From the NCBI RefSeq assembly GCF_900458895.1, contig NZ_LR962863.1, positions 1,364,001 to 1,428,000 on the forward strand: DNA of 64,000 nt. The letters are read 5' to 3'. Below are positions 42,166-52,761 of the stretch, one piece after another; position 1 is the first letter of the stretch; each line of letters opens with the position of its first letter. The stretch is from Staphylococcus schleiferi. GTDB lineage: Bacteria > Bacillota > Bacilli > Staphylococcales > Staphylococcaceae. Under the pieces are notes generated by a model, which was not told the origin of the DNA, searched no databases, and worked only from the letters and a program-made list of their open reading frames with translations. Both the position numbers and the translations under genes were made by a program.

Positions 42166-42212
42166 ACAGTATTTGGCGCAGTATATTAACTCAATAGTAT
42201 ATTCAATAAGCA

Positions 42213-42246
42213 GCAACGTTACATTCATGTGACGTTGTTTTTTTAA
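42213..42246 (+). terminator. Terminator after rarD
   Basis: CAACGTTACA pairs with TGTGACGTTG (42214-42237, four-base loop) followed by T8. The remaining gap to 42455 shows no other feature. Confidence 0.85.
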
Positions 42247-42455
42247 TCTGCATTTTAATACAAAGTAAGCGTTAATGAAATTGAGCTTAACAGAATAATT
42301 AAGAAGCGCTCACAATGTTTTGACTTCATCATAATGTCTTCCTATCGATATGCATATCGCTTCAAGTGATAAAATAAGTATGACTGTACAATGTTACAAT
42401 TAAATTCATATAATAGAACTATAGAGTGCTTTATAAACAAGGGGAGTCAGTTTAC

Positions 42456-45400
42456 ATGCAGAACCAAGAAGAACTAGATATTTTATATAAATTAAAAAAA
42501 GAAGTAGAAAAATCAGATCATTATACGTTTGTTCAAACGATTAATCAAATAATTAAAAAAGTTTACCTAAATCAATATACCGTGACCTTTGTAGGCCACT
42601 TTTCATCTGGAAAATCGACAGTCATTAATCGTCTTATCGGTCAGGAGATATTACCCAGCTCACCCGTTCCAACCACTAGTAATACCGCACGTGTGACTGT
42701 TGCTGAGCAATCAGGGATGACCGCAAACATTGAAGGTCAAAAATACACTTCCCTTCAAAATTATGACGAAGTTAAAGCGATGAACCGGGAAAATTATCAA
42801 GTTGAATCCATTGATATTCAAATACAAAGTTCAAAGTTCAAAAATGGCTTCACTTTTCAAGATACGCCAGGTGTAGATTCCAATGTACAATCACATAGTG
42901 CGCAGACTGAGCAATTTTTATATACAAGTAATATTGTTTTTTACACAGTTGATTATAATCACGTTCAATCTGCTTTAAACTTCAAATTTATGAAAAGATT
43001 AAATTATGCAGGTATCCCGGTTGTCTTTGTTGTTAACCAGATTGATAAACACAATCATCAAGAAATCGACTTTGAAACTTTTCAACGTCGTGTGCAACAG
43101 TCAATTCAAGAATGGGATATTCAACTTTTGAAAACATTTTATATTACTAAATTTGAGCATCCTTATAATGAATTTGATGCCCTTTCATCATTTATACGAG
43201 AACAAGACCAACATAGAGAACCCGTCAAAGATTATGTTGCTCGAATGAAAGAGTTTATTCAACAACATCAAAAAGATTATTTACAGCAAGAAATGCAGAT
43301 GCTTCTAGAACGTTTAAATATTACGGCTGAACAATTTGATCAAGCATATCAAACACATCAAAAAAATGAAATGATAAGTGAAGAAACACAACTGTTAAAT
43401 ACCCCTTCAGCCCTTAAGCAATATTTAAAAGATAAACGCAGATCTATTATTGATAATGCTTATATTATGACGCATGATATGCGGGAAACCATTCGTTTTT
43501 ATTTAGAAAGTATGACTAAAAACTTTAAAGCAGGGGGACTTTTTAATAAAAAAAGAAAAACAGAGGAAATTCGCGCTGCACGCCTTCATGACGTTATACA
43601 ACAACTGCAGAAGCGGATTGCGCATCAAATTGAAAAGCCTATGCAAGATGACTTATCATTTTTGACACGCTTTATCAATAATACACAATTGAATCAGCAA
43701 ATTTTAAAGCAACACTTTGAAATTCCTGAAAGTCTTATCACTGAACTGTATCAAACACAAATAGAAATTACGAATCAGTATGTGCTCACTTTCTCAGAGC
43801 ATTTAATGAAAGAAATCAAGCAATATATCTTGAAAATGTCTGAGCCTTTAGATGAAGAAATCATTGAAAATGTCCATGCAGAAGAGCATTTAGTTGAAGA
43901 TTCCACTGATATTCAAGACTATAAGCGCTATATCGATTTGCGGAAATTAAAGCAATCTCTAGAAACAGAAAACTATCGCCATTACTATATTCATATGTCA
44001 GACTCTCTTGACCAACTGATTGATCGGACACGCATTCATTTCCAACCACAAGAAACGGTATCCGACTCAACCTATGAATCCGATAATCATCAAAGTGTGG
44101 TCACAAATGAGCGAAGTTTGCATACAACTCAAATCCAACAAGGATTAGACGTTGTTCGCAACATCCCGCTTTTTAAAACAAGTGTCAAAAACATTGAAGA
44201 TACATTAACGAGAATGACACAACAAAAAATTAAAATAGGGATTTTCGGTACATTTAGCGCTGGAAAAAGTAGCTTGATTAACGCGCTACTAGGTAAAGCT
44301 TATTTAACTAGTTCGCCTAATCCTACCACTGCCGCTACGACAGAAATATCGTATGGGTCCCATCACAGTGTTACATTTAAAACACCTGACGCCTTATTAG
44401 CAGATATTAACGATATGACCCAGCTCATAGACAATCAGTTTGATTCAATCACGACGTTTTTAAACACAGATCTTGAACAATTAAAAACAAAGATTGATAA
44501 AAATAGCGTTGCCTTTATTAATGCAGTAGAAAAAAACTATGATTTATATCAGTCCTATATCGAAAAGGGCATAGAACACCCCATCGATGCTTCAGAAATT
44601 TCGAAATGGAGTGCGGAAGACGAATTTGCTACCTTTGTACAAATGGTGCACCTACGTCTACCCTTACCATGGCTAAAAGACAAAGTGATCATTGACTCAT
44701 TAGGTTTACATTCTAATAATCAACGACACACGAATGAAACCGAAAAGATTTTGACAACATCAGATCTTATTTTATATGTAAGTTATTTTAACCATGCGTT
44801 TACACAGAATGATCAAGCTTTCATACAACATATGAAAGATATGAATCAATTGAAAACCAATCAGTCGTTTAAAATGGTCATTAATGCTGTTGATTTAGCT
44901 GAAAACAGTGACGAACAACAAGCAGTATATGCATATGTCAAAGATGCGTTGTCTAAAGTCCAAATGAACCCTGATATCTTTATGGTATCGAGTCGCGCCG
45001 CTTTAGAGACAGATGATGAAGGGATGCATACGTTAAAAGAAAGTATCACACATTTCGCTGAAGTCGAATCTAAATCACTGTTAGAACAGAAAATGTATGA
45101 TCAATTTGCCTATATTAAGGAAGCTTACGAATCAATCATCAACGATTTTGAAACCAATGCGCAACAAATGCATCAGACGCAACAACAACTTGAACGTATG
45201 CGCCGAGAAAAACTATTTAAAGCTGAATTAATCCAATCGATTGCACAAAAGACCTTTAACGAAATAGAAGATCAAATTTACCATTTAAATGAGCGCTTAA
45301 AAATCCAATTAGCAGATGATGTTAAAGCGATTTATAATGGCCAAATGACAAATACAAATCATTTTAATGAAGAAAAAAGACGGAGTACGAAATCATATCT

Positions 45401-45911
45401 TGATCAAATACACCAAAAGCTCTTCTTAGAACAAACACTGCTAATAGAAAGACTTAAGCATTTCTTTAATCAAGCATTACAACAAGAAATGGCACCTAAA
45501 ATTAAACTACTTCAACACTATCGCGTGATTATACCTGATTACGAAACCATCCAGATTGAACCGTATGAAAAGTCTATTTTAACGCTCGAGTTACAACAAA
45601 TGGTTGATCAATTACCTAAACAGCTGACAAAGCGAAACCTTTTACAGCCTAAAGTACAAAAACAAATCCAATCAGAAATCAAAGAACGCACGATTAACTT
45701 GCTTCAGCCAAAGTTGACTGAACTACGAAAAGTGTTAGAATCGCTGTTAGACCAACTCACTTCAAAAGCAACTGAAGCGATTGAAACGGCAGAATTAGAA
45801 GCACAAAATGAAATCAATGCGATCCTTGATTTCAAAATTGATGATACACTTATCAATCAATTAAAAATAAGCACGCCAAAATTAGCACAAATTCTAAATT
45901 CAAAGGACTGA
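42456..45911 (+). CDS. Double dynamin-family GTPase (DynA-like)
   Basis: A 1151-residue bacterial dynamin made by fusion of two dynamin modules. The first P-loop HFSSGKST is near residues 48-55, with DTPGVDS and VNQIDK. The second, FSAGKSS, is near 600, with IDSLGLHS in place of the DTPG motif and VNAVDLA. Each GTPase is followed by a long helical stalk. B. subtilis DynA, of the same layout, acts in membrane fusion and stress protection; the role here is inferred. ATG 42456 has GGGGAG about 10 nt upstream. The 5'-3' exonuclease gene follows after 4 nt. Confidence 0.9.
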   Translation: MQNQEELDILYKLKKEVEKSDHYTFVQTINQIIKKVYLNQYTVTFVGHFSSGKSTVINRLIGQEILPSSPVPTTSNTARVTVAEQSGMTANIEGQKYTSLQNYDEVKAMNRENYQVESIDIQIQSSKFKNGFTFQDTPGVDSNVQSHSAQTEQFLYTSNIVFYTVDYNHVQSALNFKFMKRLNYAGIPVVFVVNQIDKHNHQEIDFETFQRRVQQSIQEWDIQLLKTFYITKFEHPYNEFDALSSFIREQDQHREPVKDYVARMKEFIQQHQKDYLQQEMQMLLERLNITAEQFDQAYQTHQKNEMISEETQLLNTPSALKQYLKDKRRSIIDNAYIMTHDMRETIRFYLESMTKNFKAGGLFNKKRKTEEIRAARLHDVIQQLQKRIAHQIEKPMQDDLSFLTRFINNTQLNQQILKQHFEIPESLITELYQTQIEITNQYVLTFSEHLMKEIKQYILKMSEPLDEEIIENVHAEEHLVEDSTDIQDYKRYIDLRKLKQSLETENYRHYYIHMSDSLDQLIDRTRIHFQPQETVSDSTYESDNHQSVVTNERSLHTTQIQQGLDVVRNIPLFKTSVKNIEDTLTRMTQQKIKIGIFGTFSAGKSSLINALLGKAYLTSSPNPTTAATTEISYGSHHSVTFKTPDALLADINDMTQLIDNQFDSITTFLNTDLEQLKTKIDKNSVAFINAVEKNYDLYQSYIEKGIEHPIDASEISKWSAEDEFATFVQMVHLRLPLPWLKDKVIIDSLGLHSNNQRHTNETEKILTTSDLILYVSYFNHAFTQNDQAFIQHMKDMNQLKTNQSFKMVINAVDLAENSDEQQAVYAYVKDALSKVQMNPDIFMVSSRAALETDDEGMHTLKESITHFAEVESKSLLEQKMYDQFAYIKEAYESIINDFETNAQQMHQTQQQLERMRREKLFKAELIQSIAQKTFNEIEDQIYHLNERLKIQLADDVKAIYNGQMTNTNHFNEEKRRSTKSYLDQIHQKLFLEQTLLIERLKHFFNQALQQEMAPKIKLLQHYRVIIPDYETIQIEPYEKSILTLELQQMVDQLPKQLTKRNLLQPKVQKQIQSEIKERTINLLQPKLTELRKVLESLLDQLTSKATEAIETAELEAQNEINAILDFKIDDTLINQLKISTPKLAQILNSKD

Positions 45912-45915
45912 AACG

Positions 45916-46800
45916 ATGACTCAAAAACTTTTACTTATAGACGGCATGGCCTTATTATTTCGTCACTTTTATGCGACGAGTATCCATAAAAATTTTATGC
46001 GAAATTCAGCAGGTGTCCCTACAAATGGGACACAAGGCTTTGTCAGACATGTCTATAGCGCGATTCGAGATATCCAACCGACGCATGTCGCAATTTGTTG
46101 GGATATGGGAAAGGCGACATTTAGAAATGAAATGTATGTAGATTACAAACAAAATCGCCCAGAACCACCAGAAGAATTAATCCCTCAATTTAATCATGTC
46201 AAACATATTTCACAATCACTCGGCTTTTTAAATATAGGCGTCGAAAACTTTGAAGCAGATGACGTTATCGGTACACTCGCACGCTCTTTTTCAGAGTCTG
46301 ATGAACATCACGAAGTTTATATTGTGACAGGTGACCGAGATTTACTTCAATGTATTAATGAAAAGGTTAATGTTTGGCTGATTAAAAAAGGATTTAATGA
46401 ATATCACAAGTATGATCAAGCCCGCTTTGAAGCGGAATATGGTTTAAAACCACAACAACTTATTGATGTTAAAGCTTTTATGGGAGACACTGCTGATGGA
46501 TATCCTGGTGTCAAAGGGATCGGAGAAAAAACAGCGATTAAATTGATTCAACAGTATGATTCAGTTGAAAATGTTGTTGAAAATCTTGCAAAGTTAACAC
46601 CGGGTCAGCAGAAAAAAATCAATGAACATTTATCTGAACTTCAACTGTCTAAACAATTGGCAACGATAGAGTGTCACGTTCCTATAGAATGGACTTCATT
46701 ACTTGAATCTATGGCGCATCAAGTTGAACTTAACCACGTCCTTTCAATTTGTGATCAACATGAGCTTTTTGTCTCAAAACGATTTATTCAACATTTATAG
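45916..46800 (+). CDS. 5'-3' exonuclease (YpcP/ExoIX-like)
   Basis: A 294-residue stand-alone relative of the DNA polymerase I 5' nuclease domain, probably removing flaps or RNA primers. It shows the metal-binding aspartates LLIDGMALLFR (residues 6-16), ENFEADDVIGTLA near 115, VTGDRDLLQ near 141, and a helix-3-turn GYPGVKGIGEKTAIKLI near 196-212. It is only 4 nt downstream of the dynamin gene. A terminator follows at 46835. Confidence 0.92.
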   Translation: MTQKLLLIDGMALLFRHFYATSIHKNFMRNSAGVPTNGTQGFVRHVYSAIRDIQPTHVAICWDMGKATFRNEMYVDYKQNRPEPPEELIPQFNHVKHISQSLGFLNIGVENFEADDVIGTLARSFSESDEHHEVYIVTGDRDLLQCINEKVNVWLIKKGFNEYHKYDQARFEAEYGLKPQQLIDVKAFMGDTADGYPGVKGIGEKTAIKLIQQYDSVENVVENLAKLTPGQQKKINEHLSELQLSKQLATIECHVPIEWTSLLESMAHQVELNHVLSICDQHELFVSKRFIQHL

Positions 46801-46834
46801 TATATCTTCAGAATGAGGTATGGTTGTCATTATT

Positions 46835-46888
46835 AAAAAGTACCGAAATTAACTGTTTTTCATAAGTTAATCTCGGTACTTTTTTATT
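46835..46888. terminator. Bidirectional terminator between exonuclease and RNase H-like genes
   Basis: AAAAAGTACCGA pairs with TCGGTACTTTTTT, with inner pairing ATTAACT/AGTTAAT. A runs on the left and T runs on the right allow termination of both convergent transcripts. Confidence 0.85.
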
Positions 46889-46892
46889 TGGG

Positions 46893-47297
46893 TTAATCAG
46901 ACTGTTGCTTTATTGTATGGTATAACTTATCTTGTGCTAATTGATTTGCTGCTTTATTTTGCTTTCTCGGAACCCATTTCACAAAGCAAAGTGCAAAATG
47001 GTTTGATTCATTTAAGTAACGCTCAAGATAAGCTTTAAAGTGTTTATTTTTAACATATTCTCGATTCACAGCATCTTCGATAAGTTGTGAATCCGTATAG
47101 ATCAGTGCAGTCTCGATATTTAACGCTTTAGCCTGTTTCATTGCAAATAGGAGCGCTTCCCATTCTGCAGTATGATTGTCCATCATCCCTAACACTTTAG
47201 TGGCTGTATAACGCTCATGTTCATCTACAATCACAACGCCACATGTGCTTAGACCCGGATTGCCTTTCGTTGCTGCATCAAAATGTATTTTCGCCAA
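46893..47297 (-). CDS. RNase HI-family protein (reverse-transcriptase-like)
   Basis: A 134-residue RNase H fold. It has FDAATKGNPG (first Asp, residue 7), HTAEWEAL (Glu near 46) and YTDSQLI (Asp near 69). The usual fourth acidic residue in the N-x-x-x-D-x-L-A motif reads NKAANQLA here, Asn instead of Asp. As I recall, the S. aureus homologue has the same change, so it is a feature of the subfamily rather than a defect. Activity on RNA-DNA hybrids is therefore uncertain. Confidence 0.85.
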   Translation of the reverse strand: MAKIHFDAATKGNPGLSTCGVVIVDEHERYTATKVLGMMDNHTAEWEALLFAMKQAKALNIETALIYTDSQLIEDAVNREYVKNKHFKAYLERYLNESNHFALCFVKWVPRKQNKAANQLAQDKLYHTIKQQSD

Positions 47298-47429
47298 TAG
47301 AGCTCACCACACTTCAACTTCTTTAAGATTAAATACGCCAACATATTACATTATTACAGAAATCTTCACCCGCAAGATTAATGACTAATTCAAAGTCATC
47401 TTTTATTTTTAAATTAACATGATTGCTGA

Positions 47430-48128
47430 TCAATAGCCATCATCTTTAATTTTACCTTTACGATAAAGTGATTTTGCCCAATAACCAAATGGTACATTCA
47501 AAATTGTAGAAAGCAATTTTAATAAATACGTTGTTATAAATATTTCAAATATGACAGGATGAGGTAGACTGCCATAAAAAGCGATGAGTACAAATAACGC
47601 AGTATCAAATATCGAACTTAACGTTGTACTTCCATAAGCACGTATAAAAAATGTGCGATCCGATTTAAATATTCTCTTAATCACATTAAATACGAACACA
47701 TCAATGTGTTGGCCGATGATATAAGCAATGATTGAGGCAAATGCAATACGAGGTACGACATCAAAAATAGATTTCAACGCGCTTTGTGCCATATCCGCAT
47801 CACTTGGTTGAAATGCTAAGGAGATTTGCATGACGATAATCATCACTAAAGTGGATGAAAAACCTAACCAAACTGCTCTTTTAGCAACTTTCCGCCCATA
47901 AATATCATTCAATACATCAGTTGCAAGATAAATAGAAGCAAACATAATGTTACCTAAAGTGGCTGAAATCATAAATATATCCACCGTTTTCAATACTTGG
48001 ATATTTGCAATAATTGTTCCTATTGCGACCCACGCATATAATCCGGCCTTACCAAAAAAACGGTACATTAAAACCATTAATATAAATGTAACTAAAAACG
48101 CGACTAAACCTAGCCATTCGTTATACAA
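47430..48128 (-). CDS. Queuosine precursor transporter (VUT/YhhQ family)
   Basis: A 232-residue membrane protein with about six helices. Conserved polar motifs are ATDVLNDIYGRKVAKRAVW (near residues 68-86), VPRIAFASIIAYIIGQHIDVFVFN near 124-147 and SSIFDTALF near 170. These match the family that imports preQ0/preQ1. The start is TTG 48128, with AGGAGGG 7 nt upstream. A preQ1 riboswitch covers that SD and supports the substrate directly. In the absence of visible de novo queuosine genes here it probably serves salvage. Confidence 0.9.
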   Translation of the reverse strand: MYNEWLGLVAFLVTFILMVLMYRFFGKAGLYAWVAIGTIIANIQVLKTVDIFMISATLGNIMFASIYLATDVLNDIYGRKVAKRAVWLGFSSTLVMIIVMQISLAFQPSDADMAQSALKSIFDVVPRIAFASIIAYIIGQHIDVFVFNVIKRIFKSDRTFFIRAYGSTTLSSIFDTALFVLIAFYGSLPHPVIFEIFITTYLLKLLSTILNVPFGYWAKSLYRKGKIKDDGY

Positions 48129-48135
48129 TGAGAAT

Positions 48136-48177
48136 CCCTCCTAAATTTTGTTAAAGCGGGTGTTTAGAAACCGCTCA
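48136..48177 (-). promoter_or_regulatory. PreQ1 class I riboswitch
   Basis: On the minus strand GAGCGG-TTTCTAAACA-CCCGC-TTTAACAAAATTTAGGAGG follows the preQ1-I layout. The P1 stem is AGCGG with CCGCT, then comes an A-rich tail TTTAACAAAA. A pseudoknot pairs loop CTAAA (48163-48167) with TTTAG (48141-48145), right beside the SD AGGAGG (48137-48142). Ligand binding should hide the SD and lower translation of the precursor transporter. About 40 nt, as usual for this very small class. Confidence 0.88.
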
Positions 48178-48338
48178 ACGATATAACTTTACTATTATAA
48201 GCAAACCGTGTTGTATTTTCAAGATAGGTTTTTCTGAAAGGATTGAGGAAATCACTAAGTTTAAACATTTCAATGTACCTATCAATCATGTTAATATAGT
48301 GAATATTGTATGCATTATATTTTAAAAAGGTGAATTTT

Positions 48339-48524
48339 GTGCTCACTGAATCTAAGAAAAATGCTATTGCCGAGATTGACCAACTCTCTCAGCAATATTG
48401 TGAGCAATGTCTTGTTAAATCATACATTCGAAAAGTAAAAGGGAAGACACAAGCACATCACTTCTGCATCAATGAATGTTCAATTGGAAAGCAAATTCGA
48501 CAACTTGGAAACGAGTTGCAATAA
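48339..48524 (+). CDS. Small zinc-finger domain protein
   Basis: A 61-residue protein. Two cysteine pairs, YCEQC near residue 18 and FCINEC near 40, with His residues (AHHFC) suggest one zinc site of the short zinc-finger family seen in Firmicutes (DUF2602-like). The role is unknown. GTG 48339 is used, with AAAAAGGTGA 6-7 nt upstream; the frame extends to an ATG at 48306 that has no SD. cvfC follows after 28 nt and probably shares its transcript. Confidence 0.75.
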   Translation: MLTESKKNAIAEIDQLSQQYCEQCLVKSYIRKVKGKTQAHHFCINECSIGKQIRQLGNELQ

Positions 48525-48552
48525 ATGTCATGATTTGATGAGGAGGTTTTTT

Positions 48553-49668
48553 ATGGAAATTGTTAAGGTAGAGCCTACACCGAGTCCAAATACCATGAAA
48601 ATTGTTTTATCTGAAACAAGGGAAGATCGTCATTCTTCGACTTATACCGAAGTTAAAGAAGGGCAACCTCCCTTTATCAATGCTATTTTGAAAATAGAAG
48701 AAGTTAAATCTGTTTTTTATGTGTTAGATTTTATAGCGGTTGATAAAATGCCTAAAGCAGATTGGGAGGATGTTTTGCCTAAAGTGACTGCGACGCTCAA
48801 TCACGATCAGCAAGATTCTCTCTCCGAAATTCAACCGGATTCACATTTTGGGGAAATTAAAGTAGAAGTCCTAAAGTTTAAAGGGATTCCCTATCAGGTT
48901 AAATTAACTACAGGGGATAAAGAATATAGAGCGCAATTAGAGGATCGCTTTGTTAATGCCATGCTTTCTACACAATTACCTGAAGATAACGTCGTATTTT
49001 TACGCAAATGGGCATCACTAGGTGTAAGATATGGGGATATCGAAGAAGTTATGGCAGAAGTCATTGAAGAAATGCATGCAGTTTACCCGGAACATGTTTT
49101 AGACCAATTGGTTGAAGAAGCTAAAAACACTAATATCACTGTTCCCGAAAAACATTATACGCATGTCTCTTTAGAGACCTATCAGCAAACAGCGGATTGG
49201 AAAACACGTCTACGGATGCTTAAATCTTTTCCAACACCAACTGCAGACGACTATCCTTTACTAGATGCGGCATTAAATGAAAGTAAAGTCCCATTGAGAA
49301 GAGAAGCTGTGGTCTTGCTCAGTATGATTGAAGACAAAGCCACACTTCCATACTTATATAAAGGTTTAAGAGATCAAAGCCCAGCAGTTAGAAGAACAGC
49401 GGGAGACAGTATTAGTGACTTAGGCTTTAAGGAAGCTTTACCTGAAATGGAACGGGCGCTCGACGATCCACAAAAAATAGTGAGATGGCGTGCTGCGATG
49501 TTTCTTTTTGATGAGGGTGGTCCCGCACAATTGGAAAGTTTAAAAGCGCATCAAGACGATTCAGCGTATGAAGTGAAGCTCCAAATTGAAATGGCGATTA
49601 CGCGCATTGAAAATGGAGAAGACGCGCTTGGATCTGTTTGGAAGCAAATTGCAAATCGAAATCAATAA
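48553..49668 (+). CDS. cvfC: Conserved virulence factor C
   Basis: A 371-residue cytoplasmic protein matching S. aureus CvfC from memory. The N-terminal 80 residues ([14 protein letters not shown] ... [11 protein letters not shown]) look like an Nfu N-terminal scaffold-type domain. The C-terminal 170 residues are HEAT-like repeats ([42 protein letters not shown]). CvfC is reported to affect haemolysin production in S. aureus; the mechanism is not evident here. GAGGAGG lies before ATG 48553. brxA follows 28 nt downstream. Confidence 0.92.
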   Translation: MEIVKVEPTPSPNTMKIVLSETREDRHSSTYTEVKEGQPPFINAILKIEEVKSVFYVLDFIAVDKMPKADWEDVLPKVTATLNHDQQDSLSEIQPDSHFGEIKVEVLKFKGIPYQVKLTTGDKEYRAQLEDRFVNAMLSTQLPEDNVVFLRKWASLGVRYGDIEEVMAEVIEEMHAVYPEHVLDQLVEEAKNTNITVPEKHYTHVSLETYQQTADWKTRLRMLKSFPTPTADDYPLLDAALNESKVPLRREAVVLLSMIEDKATLPYLYKGLRDQSPAVRRTAGDSISDLGFKEALPEMERALDDPQKIVRWRAAMFLFDEGGPAQLESLKAHQDDSAYEVKLQIEMAITRIENGEDALGSVWKQIANRNQ

Positions 49669-49696
49669 ATGAATAAATAGAGGGAGTGTTTTTATA

Positions 49697-50137
49697 ATGA
49701 ATGCATATGATGCTTATATGAAAGAACTTGCTGCACAAATGAGAGGCGAGTTAACAGAAAATGGTTTTGAAAGTTTAGAGAGTGAAGCGGATGTCAGTGA
49801 TTATATGGCAAATGTGGAAGACGATGCAACAACATTTGTTGTCATCAACTCAACTTGTGGTTGCGCGGCAGGACTTGCGCGCCCAGCAGCAGTGGCAGTC
49901 GCTGAACAAAACGAAAACAAACCTAATCATAAAGTCACAGTATTTGCCGGTCAAGACAAAGAAGCAACAGCTAAAATGAGAGAATACATTCAACAAGTAC
50001 CATCAAGTCCATCATTTGCGCTATTTAGAGGTACACAACTTGTGCACTTTATGCCACGTGAACATATCGAAGATCGAGACATTAATGATATCGCCATGGA
50101 TATTAAAGACGCTTTCGATACGCATTGCCAAGCATAA
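49697..50137 (+). CDS. brxA: Bacilliredoxin BrxA
   Basis: A 146-residue thioredoxin-fold protein that removes bacillithiol from S-bacillithiolated proteins. The unusual active site Cys-Gly-Cys is in STCGCAAG near residues 53-59, diagnostic for the BrxA/BrxB (YphP/YqiW) family. The position next to cvfC and thyA matches S. aureus BrxA. Its partners BshA and YpdA are encoded elsewhere in this window. SD AGGGAG lies upstream. Confidence 0.93.
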   Translation: MNAYDAYMKELAAQMRGELTENGFESLESEADVSDYMANVEDDATTFVVINSTCGCAAGLARPAAVAVAEQNENKPNHKVTVFAGQDKEATAKMREYIQQVPSSPSFALFRGTQLVHFMPREHIEDRDINDIAMDIKDAFDTHCQA

Positions 50138-50146
50138 CTTTCTAAC

Positions 50147-50190
50147 AAGGATTGAAACATGCCAAACAAATGCTGTTTCAATCCTTTTTG
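50147..50190 (+). terminator. Terminator after brxA
   Basis: A 13-bp perfect stem AAGGATTGAAACA with its complement (50147-50159, 50174-50186) ends in CCTTTTTG. The 50191-50421 gap has no gene; AT-rich TATTATATATAC near 50390 is the likely thyA -10 region. Confidence 0.88.
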
Positions 50191-50421
50191 ACTTTCAATA
50201 ATAGCAACAGTGCGCTATCATTTCATAGCTCATCGCGACAATTGAAAGAAAGAGTTCATTAATTAGAAGTAAGTAAAGACGCCACACAGACAACTATGAG
50301 CATACGTTTATTTAGAACCCATTTGCTAGTTAAGAAGCATCTCTTATCAACAACGTTGTTTTTATTTTTCAAATAGTTAAAAATCGTCTATTATATATAC
50401 TAAGAGAAAGAGGTGAATGTC

Positions 50422-51375
50422 ATGAATCCATTTGATCAAGCGTATCACAGCTTATGTGAAGAAGTATTAAAAATTGGAAATCAACGTGATGATAGAACAG
50501 CCACAGGCACCATTTCTAAGTTTGGTCATCAACTTCGATTCGATCTTTCGAAAGGGTTCCCGTTACTCACTACTAAAAAAGTTTCGTTTAAGTTGATTGC
50601 TACAGAATTAATATGGTTTATTCGAGGCGATACAAATTTAAGATATCTTTTAAAATATAATAACAACATTTGGAATGAATGGGCGTTTGAAAAGTATGTC
50701 CAAAGTTCAGATTACCACGGCCCAGATATGACTAATTTTGGTCATCGTGTCCAACATGACCCAGAATTTGCAAAAATCTATCAACAAGAGATGAACAACT
50801 TTAAACATCAAATATTGAACAACGATGCATTCATGGAAAAACACGGAGATTTAGGTAATGTCTACGGTAAACAATGGCGTGATTGGGTTGGTGCTGATGG
50901 GCAGCATTATGATCAACTTAAAACAGTTATTGAACAAATTAAGACACATCCTAATTCGAGACGTCATATTGTGAGTGCTTGGAATCCATCAGAAATTGAC
51001 ACTATGGCATTACCGCCATGTCATACACTATTTCAATTTTATGTAGAGAACAATCGATTAAGTTGCCAGCTCTACCAAAGAAGTGCTGACATCTTTTTAG
51101 GTGTTCCTTTTAATATTGCAAGCTATAGTCTGTTGACGCATCTTATCGCAAAAGAATGTCAATTAGAAGTCGGTGAATTTGTTCATACTTTTGGAGATGC
51201 GCACATTTATAGCAACCATATAGAAGCGATTCAAACACAGCTTGAACGAACAAGCTACGAACCACCTCAGTTAAAAATTAATTCTGATTGCTCGATATTT
51301 GATATAGAATATGAAGATTTAGAGATCGTTAATTATCAATCACATCCAGCAATAAAAGCACCGATTGCTGTATAA
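50422..51375 (+). CDS. thyA: Thymidylate synthase
   Basis: Makes dTMP from dUMP with methylene-tetrahydrofolate. The 317-residue protein has the folate/dUMP-binding [10 protein letters not shown] region (near residues 47-56), the catalytic cysteine in [12 protein letters not shown] near 198, the [18 protein letters not shown] motif, and the IKAPIAV C-terminus. It is the long ThyA form with the insertion typical of staphylococci. ATG 50422 has AGAGGTGA 6 nt upstream; GTG 50413 lies within that SD. dfrA follows after 16 nt. Confidence 0.98.
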   Translation: MNPFDQAYHSLCEEVLKIGNQRDDRTATGTISKFGHQLRFDLSKGFPLLTTKKVSFKLIATELIWFIRGDTNLRYLLKYNNNIWNEWAFEKYVQSSDYHGPDMTNFGHRVQHDPEFAKIYQQEMNNFKHQILNNDAFMEKHGDLGNVYGKQWRDWVGADGQHYDQLKTVIEQIKTHPNSRRHIVSAWNPSEIDTMALPPCHTLFQFYVENNRLSCQLYQRSADIFLGVPFNIASYSLLTHLIAKECQLEVGEFVHTFGDAHIYSNHIEAIQTQLERTSYEPPQLKINSDCSIFDIEYEDLEIVNYQSHPAIKAPIAV

Positions 51376-51379
51376 ATAA

Positions 51380-51871
<492 letters not shown>

Positions 51872-51890
51872 ATCTTGGAGGTTTCATACT

Positions 51891-52742
51891 ATGCAACAAA
51901 TAATTGTTACTGATTCAACATCAGACTTAGAACCATCATTTTTAAAACAACATAATATTCATGTCGTTCCATTAAGTGTTACAATTAATGGCGACTCATA
52001 CGAAGATCAAACTGAAATTACAAATGAATCTTTTTCTCAATACTTGGGTTATGATGAAAATGATCTTAAAACAAGTCAACCTCCAATCGGAAAATTTGTA
52101 GAGAAATATGAGGAACTTGCTCAAACTGGTGCTGAAATTATTAGTATCCATCTATCTTCAGGTTTAAGTGGTACTTACCAAACGGCTGTCCAAGCAAGTG
52201 AAATGGTTGATGCTAAAATTACTGTCATTGATTCAAAATCGATTTCGTTTGGTTTAGGTTATCAATTGAAATGTTTAACACAATGGGTTGAAGCTGGCTT
52301 ATCAACAGAAGAAATCCTTAATAAATTAAAAAAATTACAAGAAAACATCAAGTTATACGTCATTATTGGTCAATTAGATCAACTGATTAAAGGTGGACGC
52401 ATTAGTAAAGCAAAAGGCTTGATTGGTAACTTTATGAAAATTAAGCCAATTGGTGAACTTGTTGATGGTAATTTAGAGATGATTCATAATGCACGTACAC
52501 AAAATGCATGTATTAAATTTATCCTGAAAGATTTAAAATCATTTATCGGTGATAATGCTATTGAATCGGTTGGCATATCACATGCAAAAGCACAAGATTT
52601 TATGGATAAATTTAAAGAAAAATTAGACGAAACATTTAATATACAAAAATTTGAATTTGGACATACGACACCCGTGATTTCTACGCATACAGGTGCGGGT
52701 GCAATCGGTTTAGTTGTCTTGAAAAATTCTAAAGACTTATAA
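51891..52742 (+). CDS. DegV-family fatty-acid-binding protein
   Basis: A 283-residue protein of the DegV fold, which binds fatty acids. The N-terminal VTDSTSDL (residues 5-12), the central [15 protein letters not shown] near 85-99 and [20 protein letters not shown] near 167-186 are family signatures. Some members (FakB) deliver fatty acids to the kinase FakA; which type this is cannot be told from sequence alone. SD TTGGAGG precedes the ATG. Confidence 0.88.
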   Translation: MQQIIVTDSTSDLEPSFLKQHNIHVVPLSVTINGDSYEDQTEITNESFSQYLGYDENDLKTSQPPIGKFVEKYEELAQTGAEIISIHLSSGLSGTYQTAVQASEMVDAKITVIDSKSISFGLGYQLKCLTQWVEAGLSTEEILNKLKKLQENIKLYVIIGQLDQLIKGGRISKAKGLIGNFMKIKPIGELVDGNLEMIHNARTQNACIKFILKDLKSFIGDNAIESVGISHAKAQDFMDKFKEKLDETFNIQKFEFGHTTPVISTHTGAGAIGLVVLKNSKDL

Positions 52743-52761
52743 AAACTCGGAGGTGTCAGAA

